Shown: in pieces, positions 15,137 to 22,350 of the stretch | Numbering within the stretch: position 1 is the first letter of the stretch | How the letters are laid out: every line of letters starts with the position of its first letter | Source of the DNA: a virus | IMG/VR virus record: IMGVR_UViG_3300035670_001232 | Location: 1-23,944 of that record | Length of the DNA stretch: 23,944 nucleotides | Reading direction: 5' to 3' (one strand) | Notes under the pieces: model-generated | The model's input: only the letters and a program-made list of their open reading frames with translations | What the model was told of the DNA's origin: nothing | The model's database searches: none | Translations under genes and position numbers: made by a program

Positions 15137-16965
15137 GCCAGCCCCAGTGCGAGTTTCTCGATCTCGTTGACGTAGTAGTCGAAGTCCACAGGCAGCACGG
15201 CATCTTTGATGTCGTTGCACACCTGCACGTTCCAGCCCGACTCGACGGCGAACTTGCGCCAGTCGGTCTTGCCTTTGAGCGGGGGCATCCACTTGGTCAG
15301 CGGCTTGCCACCCTTGGCGATGTAGTACCGGGTCGTGTTCTGCACCTGGGCATCGCCCCACTGGAGATAGCTCGACCTGGGCACCTTCACACGCAGCATG
15401 AAGTCGTGCAGATCCGGCCAGTTCTCCACCGTCTCGCGGATCGGTGCGCCGTCCACCAGTACCTTCTCGACCACCTTGGGGATCACCAAGCCGCCAGCGT
15501 TCTGGTGCCAGCCCGCCTTCCACTCGTAGGCACCCTTACGCTTGGTGTTGCCGTCAGGGTAGACGGCCAAGTAGTTGTTGACGTCGCGGATCATCATGGC
15601 CTTGTAGGTGGCCTCCTCAAGCTGCAACCCGGTGCGCTGCTGCCACGCTTGGCTGACCATATCGACCATCACCTTGTGGCTGCGCGGCACGCGCACCGTG
15701 ACGCCATCGGTGTTGATCTGGACGATCTGCAAGCCATCGATGGTCATCAGCCCCTCGGCCAGCACACACAGCAGCAACTGCCCGTTGAGCGTGATCGACA
15801 TGGTGAACAGCGGGTCGTAGAACACGCTGAACTGGTTGTTGCTGTCACCGTAGACGCCGTTGAGAGCCAGTTTCAGCATGGCCGATTCGGTTGACTTCTT
15901 GGGGTACTGCTTGCGCTGCTCGAACAGGTTCTTGTAGATGGCGCAGAACTCCTGGCCGAGATGGGCCGGGTAGAAGCCATTCGTGATTGCCAAGTTTGGA
16001 TAGTACGAAGTGACATCAAGGTCCACGATGATGAACTCATCATCTGACTCGATGACTCGTGACTCGACGGAGCCGTGGATGCCGCCGAGGCCGAAGACGA
16101 AAGTGAATCCATTGACAGTAGCGGTGAGGTCAGTGAAGACACCCTTGGTCTCGGTGATCGACTGGTCTTTCAGCCAGTTCAGGACGCGGGTGAACTCGGT
16201 GTTCTGGAATGTGATCCAAGGCAAGATGGCGTCCTTCAGATGGATCACCGAGCGCTTGGTCTGCCTGGGTGTGCGTCCATCGGGGCCGAAGTCGTAACAG
16301 GCCACGCCGGACTCCTCCAGCTTCAGCGTGAAGAACTCCTTGCCGATCTTGGTGTCGTTGAAGTTGAGCCAGTCTTTGCCGGGGTACTTGGTGCACAGAT
16401 CCTCGCGGAACCGGATCATCTCGGTTGTGTGACCGTAGAACGCCTTGGTCTGCGCGACATCGTGCCGGTTGTAGTGCTTGAGCACCTCGATCTGCTCACG
16501 GGTCAACTCGGTTCCAACCTTGAAGGGCAAGTCCTCGATGGTGTCCGAGCGCATGTTGAACTCCAGCGCCTTGAGGCTGGTGGCTCGGGCCTTGTTGTCG
16601 AAGTGGTGGATCTTGTAGAGGTCGATCTGCTCCACGATGCGGTCACTCGGCTTGACCGTGTGCAGCCAGCGGTCCTCGTCGTCCTGGCGCTCAATGATGG
16701 CCTGCGCCTTGCGGTACAGAGTCTGGGCATCAGACTGACCCATCTGCATCAGCATGTGCAGGATCGGGTAGTCGAAGCCGATGTTGTTGAACCCGGCCAT
16801 GCGGTCGTTATGGTCGGCCAGATGCCGAACGAACTCAATGATCTGCCGGGAGTCGTTGCGCCATTCGCTGATCTCGAACATCAGCCGCACGGGCGCTTGC
16901 GCGTGCTCCACGGCCAACGTGAAGACGTTGGGATAGGTTTCACAGTCATAGATCCAATCACGCAT
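15133..16965 (-). CDS. Family B DNA polymerase with 3'-5' exonuclease domain
   Basis: The 610-residue product has exonuclease motifs Exo I (D7-C-E9), Exo II (FNNIGFD, Asp65) and Exo III (YNRHD, 165-169). The polymerase motifs are motif A DLDVTSYYP (315-323), motif B KLALNGVYG (365-373) and motif C INTDGV (417-422). A GLGGIHGS stretch at 293-299 is typical of phage members. Family B usually reads DTD at motif C; here it is NTD, with the metal-binding second Asp (D420) kept. It is short for a B-type polymerase but appears complete. It replicates the phage genome. The start ATG has no clear Shine-Dalgarno and lies just after a strong hairpin. Confidence 0.92.
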   Translation of the reverse strand: MRDWIYDCETYPNVFTLAVEHAQAPVRLMFEISEWRNDSRQIIEFVRHLADHNDRMAGFNNIGFDYPILHMLMQMGQSDAQTLYRKAQAIIERQDDEDRWLHTVKPSDRIVEQIDLYKIHHFDNKARATSLKALEFNMRSDTIEDLPFKVGTELTREQIEVLKHYNRHDVAQTKAFYGHTTEMIRFREDLCTKYPGKDWLNFNDTKIGKEFFTLKLEESGVACYDFGPDGRTPRQTKRSVIHLKDAILPWITFQNTEFTRVLNWLKDQSITETKGVFTDLTATVNGFTFVFGLGGIHGSVESRVIESDDEFIIVDLDVTSYYPNLAITNGFYPAHLGQEFCAIYKNLFEQRKQYPKKSTESAMLKLALNGVYGDSNNQFSVFYDPLFTMSITLNGQLLLCVLAEGLMTIDGLQIVQINTDGVTVRVPRSHKVMVDMVSQAWQQRTGLQLEEATYKAMMIRDVNNYLAVYPDGNTKRKGAYEWKAGWHQNAGGLVIPKVVEKVLVDGAPIRETVENWPDLHDFMLRVKVPRSSYLQWGDAQVQNTTRYYIAKGGKPLTKWMPPLKGKTDWRKFAVESGWNVQVCNDIKDAVLPVDFDYYVNEIEKLALGLA

Positions 16966-16982
16966 TACGATTACTCAGTGAG

Positions 16983-17006
16983 AGGGCGCGGACTGATCCG
17001 CGCCCT
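16983..17006 (-). promoter_or_regulatory. Perfect hairpin between SSB and polymerase genes
   Basis: A perfect 10-base inverted repeat, AGGGCGCGGA / TCCGCGCCCT, flanks a four-base loop. On the transcribed minus strand it lies after the SSB stop and 17 bases before the polymerase ATG. No T-run follows, so it is a weak terminator at best. It may be an attenuator, an RNA processing site or a 3' stabiliser that keeps SSB mRNA abundant while polymerase synthesis stays low. Confidence 0.55.
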
Positions 17007-17013
17007 TGGAACA

Positions 17014-17658
17014 TCAACCCATCAGGAACGGGGGCAGACCCATCGCAGCAGCGGGTGCCGCAGCAGGGGCAGCGCCGGCCACAGCGCCGAACATGCCCGA
17101 CGCATCGACTGCGCCTTCGCCGAACGCCTTGTCATCACCTGCGAATTGGATGGCCACCAGATCCGCACGGATGCCGCGACCGTGCTTGTTCTCCTGCAAC
17201 CAAGGCTTGATGGCCACGTTGACACGGCAACCGCCGTACATCTTGCGGGTCAGCGCCTGATAGGCCATCGTGTTGGTCGGGTCCACGGGTGAGCCGTCCG
17301 ACTGGATGATCTGCGGCGGCGTGTCCCGACCAGCGGTCACGAACACGTTGCCCGTGTAGCCGTCGTACGGCTGGAAGGTCTTGCTGTTGACCTTCTGGTT
17401 ACCGTCACCGTAGCAGCGCAGCTTGCGGTCAGCGTTGATCATCTGCATGACCTGATTGGCGTGCTCCTTCCACTTGGCCAGCGCCATCTCGTTGATCTTA
17501 GTCATCAGCGCCTTGAAGCCGGGGTGATCGGGCGGCATGATGAAGTCGCCCGAGTAGCTGGTGCGCTCCTTGCCGGTCTCGGGTGAGACACGCTTCTGGG
17601 GCTCTGCGAGGTGGGGGAAAGACAGTCGAACATTCGACAGGAAAACAACGTCACTCAT
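17014..17658 (-). CDS. ssDNA-binding protein, Enc34 type (DUF2815)
   Basis: ATG 17658 is chosen over an in-frame start at 17685 because AAGGAG lies seven bases upstream. The 214-residue product begins MSDVVFLSNVRLSFPHLAEP and contains YSGDFIMPPDHPGFKALM, KCYGDGNQK-like RCYGDGNQK, and GGCRVNVAIKPWLQENKHGRG. These match the DUF2815 family, shown in phage Enc34 to bind single-stranded DNA with an OB-like fold. The C-terminal 45 residues are Ala/Gly/Pro-rich and flexible. Unlike bacterial SSB the tail ends in PFLMG and is not acidic. It sits between the DUF2800 nuclease and the polymerase, the usual place for this family. Confidence 0.88.
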   Translation of the reverse strand: MSDVVFLSNVRLSFPHLAEPQKRVSPETGKERTSYSGDFIMPPDHPGFKALMTKINEMALAKWKEHANQVMQMINADRKLRCYGDGNQKVNSKTFQPYDGYTGNVFVTAGRDTPPQIIQSDGSPVDPTNTMAYQALTRKMYGGCRVNVAIKPWLQENKHGRGIRADLVAIQFAGDDKAFGEGAVDASGMFGAVAGAAPAAAPAAAMGLPPFLMG

Positions 17659-17672
17659 GATTACTCCTTGGT

Positions 17673-18950
17673 TTACAACAGCCACGAGGGCAGGGGTTCG
17701 ACGACAGGTGTCGCCGGTACTGCGCTGAACATCGGCGCAGCATTCAGTGAGACGGCAGAGCGATGGTCCGAGGCCAAGGCGAGCACCGGCTTACCGGTGG
17801 TCTTGACCACATACTCCTGCTCCATCGTCTTGAGTTGTCGGGCGGTCAGTTGCACCGTGCTGCCGTCCCGCTTGGTCCAGGTGAGCTTCTCGGCCTTGGC
17901 TGGGCTGACGACCTTGGTCTCGTAAACAGCACCCTTGGGGATGCCCATCTTGACCAGCTTCTCGGCGATCTCATCGTCCGACAACTTCCACGAGCGCGAG
18001 GTGCGACCGTTCACCAGCTTCAGGCCGGGGATGGTCTGACCGGACTCCAGACGACGCTGAGCCTCCTTCTCCACACCCTCCAGCAGCTGCCGCATCAGCG
18101 GTGCCGCCTCCAGGATCTGGACGATCTGGTCATCGCTCATCGTGGTTGGATCTTTGTCAGCGGTGCCCATCACGATGTCGGCCGACTGCACAACCTCCAG
18201 CGCCTTGGTGGACAGTGCAGCACACGCGCCCTTGTGCGCACAGTACTTGCACTGCTTCTCACCAGGCACCAGTGGCGCATCGGGCTTGTCGGTAGCCTCG
18301 GCCTCCGCCAGGATCTGCGGGGCCACCACGTCCATCAACTTATCCACAGAGTAGTCCACAGACCGGATGGCCTTGCCGCCCTTGAGAGCGAGCTTCGGCT
18401 GGATCACCGTCATGCGCACCGTGTGGTACGGGTAAGGGCGGGCCTTCTTGAACCCGGCCAGCACACCGACTGCATACTGCTCCATCTGAAGGATGGCCGA
18501 GTCCCATGCGTCGTTCATGCCGTCCTTGTAGTCGATGACCTCCAGCACCTCGTTGAGCGGATCGTGGATCTGCACATCGACCGTGCCATCGAGGTCAGAC
18601 CGACCCATGAAGTAGGCCAGATGGACCCGCTGCTCGGCGATGACCTCGGCCATGCCCATCGTCGGTGCGACTCGCTCCTTGATGTAGTCAATGGCGATCT
18701 TGACCCGTGCGGCGCGGTCAGCATCGACAACGAACTCGCCGTCATGGTCCGACATGCGCACACCGACCATGCTGGTGGGATCGCCGAGTCCGCCCTTGAT
18801 GCAGTGCTCCAGCAGCGTGTGACTGTGCGTCCCGTCGATGGCCGCAGCACCGCTGCGCACCTCAGGGTAGACAGCCTCCTCACGGATGCTGCCTGGGCAC
18901 ACTCCCCACCGATGCCGCTTGGACGGCGACAGTTTGGCGTGGTCACTCAT
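17673..18950 (-). CDS. DUF2800 Cas4/RecB-like PD-(D/E)XK exonuclease
   Basis: The 425-residue product starts at ATG 18950 with GAAGG seven bases upstream. It shows the RecB/Cas4 nuclease motifs: DGTHSHTLLE (His42), GRSDLDGTVD (Asp121), VIDYKDG (Asp140, Lys142) and QMEQYA (155-160). Cysteines at 18, 234, 237 and 243 (CKYCAHKGAC) fit a Cas4/AddB-type 4Fe-4S cluster. It likely resects DNA ends for phage recombination. The C-terminal third is helical with no motif. It lies directly upstream of the SSB gene, as expected for an exonuclease and SSB pair. No annealase gene is recognised in the window. Confidence 0.9.
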   Translation of the reverse strand: MSDHAKLSPSKRHRWGVCPGSIREEAVYPEVRSGAAAIDGTHSHTLLEHCIKGGLGDPTSMVGVRMSDHDGEFVVDADRAARVKIAIDYIKERVAPTMGMAEVIAEQRVHLAYFMGRSDLDGTVDVQIHDPLNEVLEVIDYKDGMNDAWDSAILQMEQYAVGVLAGFKKARPYPYHTVRMTVIQPKLALKGGKAIRSVDYSVDKLMDVVAPQILAEAEATDKPDAPLVPGEKQCKYCAHKGACAALSTKALEVVQSADIVMGTADKDPTTMSDDQIVQILEAAPLMRQLLEGVEKEAQRRLESGQTIPGLKLVNGRTSRSWKLSDDEIAEKLVKMGIPKGAVYETKVVSPAKAEKLTWTKRDGSTVQLTARQLKTMEQEYVVKTTGKPVLALASDHRSAVSLNAAPMFSAVPATPVVEPLPSWLL

Positions 18951-18952
18951 GG

Positions 18953-19372
18953 TCAGACCTTCAGCGCTTCGACACCAGCGAACAGCGCGTCGTACTTGTC
19001 GGGGCTGACCTCGTTGATCGTGGTGCAGCCAACGCTGCCGAGCACGTTCTGGATCTGCGCACCCTTGACCGTGCCGAGTGTCTTGTAAGACCCCATGATG
19101 TAGTCGATCAGGCCCTTTTGGTCAGCGAATGGGGCCTTGGGCAGCGCCTGGGCAACAGGTGCCGGTGCAGCAGGAGCTGGCACCTCGAACACGGGCGGCG
19201 CGGGCATCGCAGGCGCTGCGGCGACAGGGGCGGGGACCGGAGGAACGGATCCACCGGGACGGACGACCGGCGGAGCCACCGGTGCGGGTGCATCAATGGG
19301 ACGGGCGCCCATCGCAGCGACTAGTGCGTGGATGGCAGCGGTCAGGGCTTCAATCTTGGCTTCGAGAGACAT
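18953..19372 (-). CDS. Pro/Ala-rich linker protein of the replication module
   Basis: ATG 19372 is preceded by AAGGA about eight bases away. The 139-residue product has an N-terminal helix (MSLEAKIEALTAAIHALVAA), a Pro/Ala/Val-rich linker at about 25-78, and a folded-looking C-terminal part (KGLIDYIMGSYKTLGTVKGA, then VSPDKYDALFAGVEAL). No catalytic motif is visible. The layout of two small domains and a flexible tether suggests a scaffold or loader between replication proteins; that is inference. The start overlaps the RHH gene by 23 bases. Confidence 0.65.
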   Translation of the reverse strand: MSLEAKIEALTAAIHALVAAMGARPIDAPAPVAPPVVRPGGSVPPVPAPVAAAPAMPAPPVFEVPAPAAPAPVAQALPKAPFADQKGLIDYIMGSYKTLGTVKGAQIQNVLGSVGCTTINEVSPDKYDALFAGVEALKV

Positions 19373-19547
19373 ACAAGGATTCCTTCTTTGGGTTTACGGG
19401 TGGGATTACGGTTAGGCGGTCCTCGATGAACGCCTCGACCAGTTCGCGCAAGACCTCCGACACGCCTCCGTATCGAACTGCCTTGTCGCGGAACGCTTGA
19501 TGCACCTGCACCGGCAGACGCACCGTGAGAAAAGTCGTGTTCTTCAT
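19350..19547 (-). CDS. Ribbon-helix-helix transcriptional regulator
   Basis: ATG 19547 gives 65 residues; an in-frame ATG at 19556 adds MVN. Residues 5-45 fit the Arc/MetJ-type fold: a strand TTFLTVRLP, helix A QVHQAFRDKAVRYG, and helix B VSEVLRELVEAFIEDR. Such dimers bind direct or inverted repeats in tandem. The gene lies immediately next to three phased 8-base repeats, so autoregulation and control of the divergent rightward gene are likely. It is the first gene of the leftward replication operon. The C-terminal tail (about 48-65) is probably disordered. No good Shine-Dalgarno precedes either start. Confidence 0.8.
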   Translation of the reverse strand: MKNTTFLTVRLPVQVHQAFRDKAVRYGGVSEVLRELVEAFIEDRLTVIPPVNPKKESLYVSRSQD

Positions 19548-19548
19548 G

Positions 19549-19578
19549 TTGACCATTGTTGCACATCTCAAGCACAAT
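19549..19578 (+). promoter_or_regulatory. Candidate sigma70-type rightward promoter
   Basis: TTGACC (19549-19554) and CACAAT (19573-19578) are separated by 18 bases. They match five of six and four of six positions of the -35 and -10 consensus. The gene at 19610 follows with an AAGGAG. The -10 overlaps the middle operator repeat, so a bound RHH protein would block it. The leftward promoter could not be placed with confidence. Confidence 0.4.
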
Positions 19579-19587
19579 GCAAGCACA
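19558..19587. promoter_or_regulatory. Three direct repeats, 11-base period: probable RHH operator
   Basis: The repeats are GTTGCACA (19558-19565), CAAGCACA (19569-19576) and CAAGCACA (19580-19587), each starting 11 bases after the last. Read on the minus strand they are TGTGCTTG, TGTGCTTG, TGTGCAAC. One helical turn between copies would place bound dimers on the same DNA face, as ribbon-helix-helix proteins often do. The array ends two bases before the upstream ATG candidate of the regulator. Confidence 0.6.
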
Positions 19588-19609
19588 CCAACGCAAAAAG
19601 GAGAACGCG

Positions 19610-19771
19610 ATGAGCAAGGTGCAGATGATTCGACGGGCCATTCGGCTGTGGAGTGGCTCGACATCGAAGCGGGTCAACCGACACAATCAGCGGCAGTGGC
19701 TGAAATCGGTGGAGTTCCTAGGCGACAGGTGGCTGCTCGCCAGACAGGTGACACGCAAGGCGGGTCAGTAA
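19610..19771 (+). CDS. Small basic hypothetical protein, first rightward gene
   Basis: ATG 19610 has AAAAAGGAG seven bases upstream; longer in-frame starts would run through the operator. The 53-residue product is strongly basic (MSKVQMIRRAIRLWSGSTSK, then WLKSVEFLGDRWLLARQVTR). Short phage proteins with a similar FLGDRWLLA ending seem familiar, but I know no function. The charge suggests nucleic-acid or membrane binding. It is divergent from the RHH regulator and probably shares its operator. It is followed by a hairpin and then the primase gene. Confidence 0.65.
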   Translation: MSKVQMIRRAIRLWSGSTSKRVNRHNQRQWLKSVEFLGDRWLLARQVTRKAGQ

Positions 19772-19804
19772 AAAATAACCCACCCGGTTTGTGGCCGGGT
19801 GGGT
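19770..19804 (-). terminator. Intrinsic terminator acting on leftward transcripts
   Basis: A perfect 10-base stem, ACCCACCCGG / CCGGGTGGGT (19778-19787 and 19795-19804), with a seven-base loop is followed on the minus strand by TTATTTTTT. On the plus strand only CAAATC follows, so it should act leftward. The nearest minus-strand genes to its right end at 22335, about 2.5 kb away. It would stop transcripts that had run antisense through the primase gene. Confidence 0.75.
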
Positions 19805-19829
19805 CAAATCACAGAGGAGGGAGAACGCC

Positions 19830-19847
19830 ATGAAGGCGTGCCCATGA
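19830..19847 (+). CDS. Five-codon minicistron (MKACP) before the primase gene
   Basis: The strongest Shine-Dalgarno here (GAGGAGGGAG, 19814-19823) is correctly spaced for ATG 19830 but 28 bases from the primase ATG 19849. ATG 19830 opens ATG-AAG-GCG-TGC-CCA-TGA, and its stop lies one base before the primase start. Its ATG sits in the loop of a small hairpin (ACGCC-ATGAA-GGCGT). This looks like a leader that delivers ribosomes to the primase by reinitiation. Confidence 0.4.
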   Translation: MKACP

Positions 19848-19848
19848 T

Positions 19849-22350
19849 ATGACATCAGACGTATTCATTCAACACCCGGCCAGCGTGGACGCATACATCA
19901 GACACGGTTGGTCACTGGTGCCGATCCCACCTGGTAGCAAAGGCCCTTCGACACGCGGCTGGAACCAGCGCGGGACCACACTGCGCAGCCAGTCGGATCT
20001 GCCACCGGCACACGGTGTCGGGCTGGCCCATGCGTACAGCGGCACGATGGCGCTTGACATCGACGACTGGGCGAGTGCTGGTCAGTGGTTGTCCTTGTTC
20101 GGCGTCAACCTCTCGGCGCTCTACGAGGGCCACGATGCGGTCATCGTGGACAGTGGCCGACCTGGGCACGGGAAGCTGCTCTACGCGATGCCGTTCGGTC
20201 TGACGCTGCCGTCCAAAAAGATCAGCATCGGCGGGGCAACGGCGTTCGAGCTGCGCTGCGCCACGGCTGACGGTCTGACGGTGCAGGACGTTCTGCCGCC
20301 GTCGATCCACCCTCAGACTCAGCAGCCCTATCGCTGGGCAGGACGGGGCCACTGGACGCGACTGCCCGTGATCCCGATGCCGCTGCTGGAGTTGTGGCAG
20401 CAGATACTGATCGAGGCCGCACCGGCACCGACCGAGCCCACGGGTGAGCTGGTCGAAGTCAACTGGGACGAGATCCGCAGCGCACTCGATGCCATCAGCG
20501 CAGACGGATCACGCGACGAGTGGATTACCTGCGGCATGGCGCTGCATTGGGCGGGGACGCACACCGGCAAGGTCGATGAGGCGTTCGGCATCTGGCAGCA
20601 GTGGAGCCAACAGTCGGCGCAGAAGTACCCCGGCGACAGACAGATCGCGGCGCAGTGGCGTTCATTTAAGTCGGACAAGGCGTCGTCGGTGCGCCTGGGC
20701 AGTCTGTTCCACCTCGCCCGTCAGGCTGGGTGGGTGAAGCCCGCACTGGACGCATCGGCCTTATTTAAGCCAGCCGAGGCACTGACCGCGCCGACGGTGC
20801 TGATGGAGTCGGGCAAGGTGCCCGCACCGACCATGCGCATCGAGTGGTGGCCGCAGGCTCTGGCCGACCGAGCCACTGAGGTCAGCCAGCACATTGGGTG
20901 CGATCCCATCGTGCCGCTGTTCAGTGGCCTGGCGGCGGTAGCAGGGGCCATCGATGCCCGGTCAAGGCTCAAGCTGATGGAGGGCTATGAGGTGCCCCCG
21001 GTGATCTGGCTGATGACCATCGGCAGTCCAGCTGACAAGAAGACACCGGGCGCGAGTCCCATGATCGAGGTTCTCCATCAGATCGAGGCCGAGGACTACC
21101 CTGCGTTCAAGCGGCGGCTGCTCGACTGGGAGGCACTGGAGGCGCGGCACTCAGTGGCGAAGAAGGAGTTCCTGGAGACGGCCGCCTCGGCCGACTTCAC
21201 GGGCAACACGGCGCTGCCCCACGTGACCGACCTGCCCCCGCAGCCCCAGCCCCTGCGGATCAAGGTGAGCGACATCACGAGTCAGAAGCTCGTGCGCTAC
21301 GCGGCGGAGCGTCCTCGGGGCCTGTTGTGCTACCTGGACGAGATGGCCGCGTGGACGAAGAAGATGAGCGACCGACAGAGTGGTGAGGATCGCTCGACTT
21401 GGGTGCAGGCCTACGAGGCACGGCGGTATGAGTACGACCGGGTGAGCGGCGGGGCCATCATCGCCGACTGCTTCGCGGTCAGCGTTTACGGCAACATCCA
21501 GCCCCTGGTCTATCGGGGTGCAGTGGAGGCACTGGCCACTGACGGCCTGTTGCAGCGGTTCATCCCCGGCATCCTGGACACGCGCAAGACACGCCGAGGG
21601 GAGCCACGGCCACCGGCACACTCGGCGAACTGGGACCAGTTGATCCGACTGGTGTACTCACTACCGGCGCAGACGTACACGCTGGAGCCCGAGGCGTTCA
21701 CACTGTTCCGCGAGTTCCAGTTGTGGTTCGAGCAGTCGAAGCGTGACGAGGTGGTGATGGAGTCGGACCCGGCGTTCCTCACGGCCTACGGAAAGCTGGA
21801 GGGCACGGCGGGCCGACTGGCGCTTCTGTTCCACGTCCTCGACGCGCCGTTCTCGCCCGTGGTCAGCCGCTCGACACTGGAGCGGGCCATCAGCATGGTG
21901 CGGGGCTACGTGATCCCGGCGCTGCGGTACACCCTGGCCGAATTCACCGGCGAGTCGTTCGACGTCTGGGTGCAGTCATGGCTCCTCTACCACTGCGGGG
22001 GAAAGCCGGTTGTCACACTGTCGGAGATCAAGCGCGGCGCACGGCGAAAGATGGAGAAGGTCCAGTCGATCTGGCTACAGGACCGGATGGTCCTTGGGGC
22101 TATGCAGACGCTGGAGGATGCCGGGTGGGTGATCCGCAGCGATGATGGCACACGCGAGCATCTGCATCAGGCCGAATGGGCCGTGAACCCGGCGCTTGCA
22201 GGGGCGTTCAGCAGGCAGCGCACCGAGATCATCAAGGCCCGTCAGCGGGCCGAGGATGAGCGGCGCAGGATAGCGGGCCTGGAGCGGCGAGAGGTGCCGC
22301 ACTTCGAGCAGTGGATGGACGGGGACGATGAGGATCAGCTGGCGGCTTGA
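19849..22350 (+). CDS. Primase-helicase: Prim-Pol + PriCT_2 + DUF3987
   Basis: The 833-residue product begins with an archaeo-eukaryotic-type primase domain (about 10-180): ALDIDD (Asp70, Asp72), SGRPGHGKLLYAMP (102-115) and VLPPSIHPQTQQPYRW (148-163). PriCT_2 follows at about 207-295 (SALDAISADGSRDEWITCGM). The C-terminal half fits DUF3987, a helicase-like ATPase found in phage and plasmid primases. Its Walker A position reads GSPADKKT (392-399) instead of GxxxxGK(S/T), while the Walker B LDEM (496-499) is normal. It would prime replication and perhaps unwind DNA. ATG 19849 has only a weak own ribosome site and follows a minicistron. The 3' end overlaps the methyltransferase gene on the other strand by 16 bases. 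Confidence 0.88.
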   Translation: MTSDVFIQHPASVDAYIRHGWSLVPIPPGSKGPSTRGWNQRGTTLRSQSDLPPAHGVGLAHAYSGTMALDIDDWASAGQWLSLFGVNLSALYEGHDAVIVDSGRPGHGKLLYAMPFGLTLPSKKISIGGATAFELRCATADGLTVQDVLPPSIHPQTQQPYRWAGRGHWTRLPVIPMPLLELWQQILIEAAPAPTEPTGELVEVNWDEIRSALDAISADGSRDEWITCGMALHWAGTHTGKVDEAFGIWQQWSQQSAQKYPGDRQIAAQWRSFKSDKASSVRLGSLFHLARQAGWVKPALDASALFKPAEALTAPTVLMESGKVPAPTMRIEWWPQALADRATEVSQHIGCDPIVPLFSGLAAVAGAIDARSRLKLMEGYEVPPVIWLMTIGSPADKKTPGASPMIEVLHQIEAEDYPAFKRRLLDWEALEARHSVAKKEFLETAASADFTGNTALPHVTDLPPQPQPLRIKVSDITSQKLVRYAAERPRGLLCYLDEMAAWTKKMSDRQSGEDRSTWVQAYEARRYEYDRVSGGAIIADCFAVSVYGNIQPLVYRGAVEALATDGLLQRFIPGILDTRKTRRGEPRPPAHSANWDQLIRLVYSLPAQTYTLEPEAFTLFREFQLWFEQSKRDEVVMESDPAFLTAYGKLEGTAGRLALLFHVLDAPFSPVVSRSTLERAISMVRGYVIPALRYTLAEFTGESFDVWVQSWLLYHCGGKPVVTLSEIKRGARRKMEKVQSIWLQDRMVLGAMQTLEDAGWVIRSDDGTREHLHQAEWAVNPALAGAFSRQRTEIIKARQRAEDERRRIAGLERREVPHFEQWMDGDDEDQLAA

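Noticed and set aside
17673-18950. DUF2800 protein as a true CRISPR Cas4
   Set aside because: The nuclease motifs and four cysteines resemble Cas4, but there is no cas1, cas2 or array, and the SSB and polymerase neighbours match the phage DUF2800 setting.
14905-19088. Three long plus-strand open frames at 14905-15894, 16075-17292 and 17763-19088
   Set aside because: They lie antisense to the polymerase, DUF2800 and neighbouring genes, have His/Leu/Asp-rich compositions typical of reverse frames in GC-rich DNA, and show no family motifs.
19801-19815. The 19778-19804 hairpin as a rightward terminator
   Set aside because: On the plus strand the stem is followed by CAAATC, with no T-run; the T-run exists only on the minus strand.
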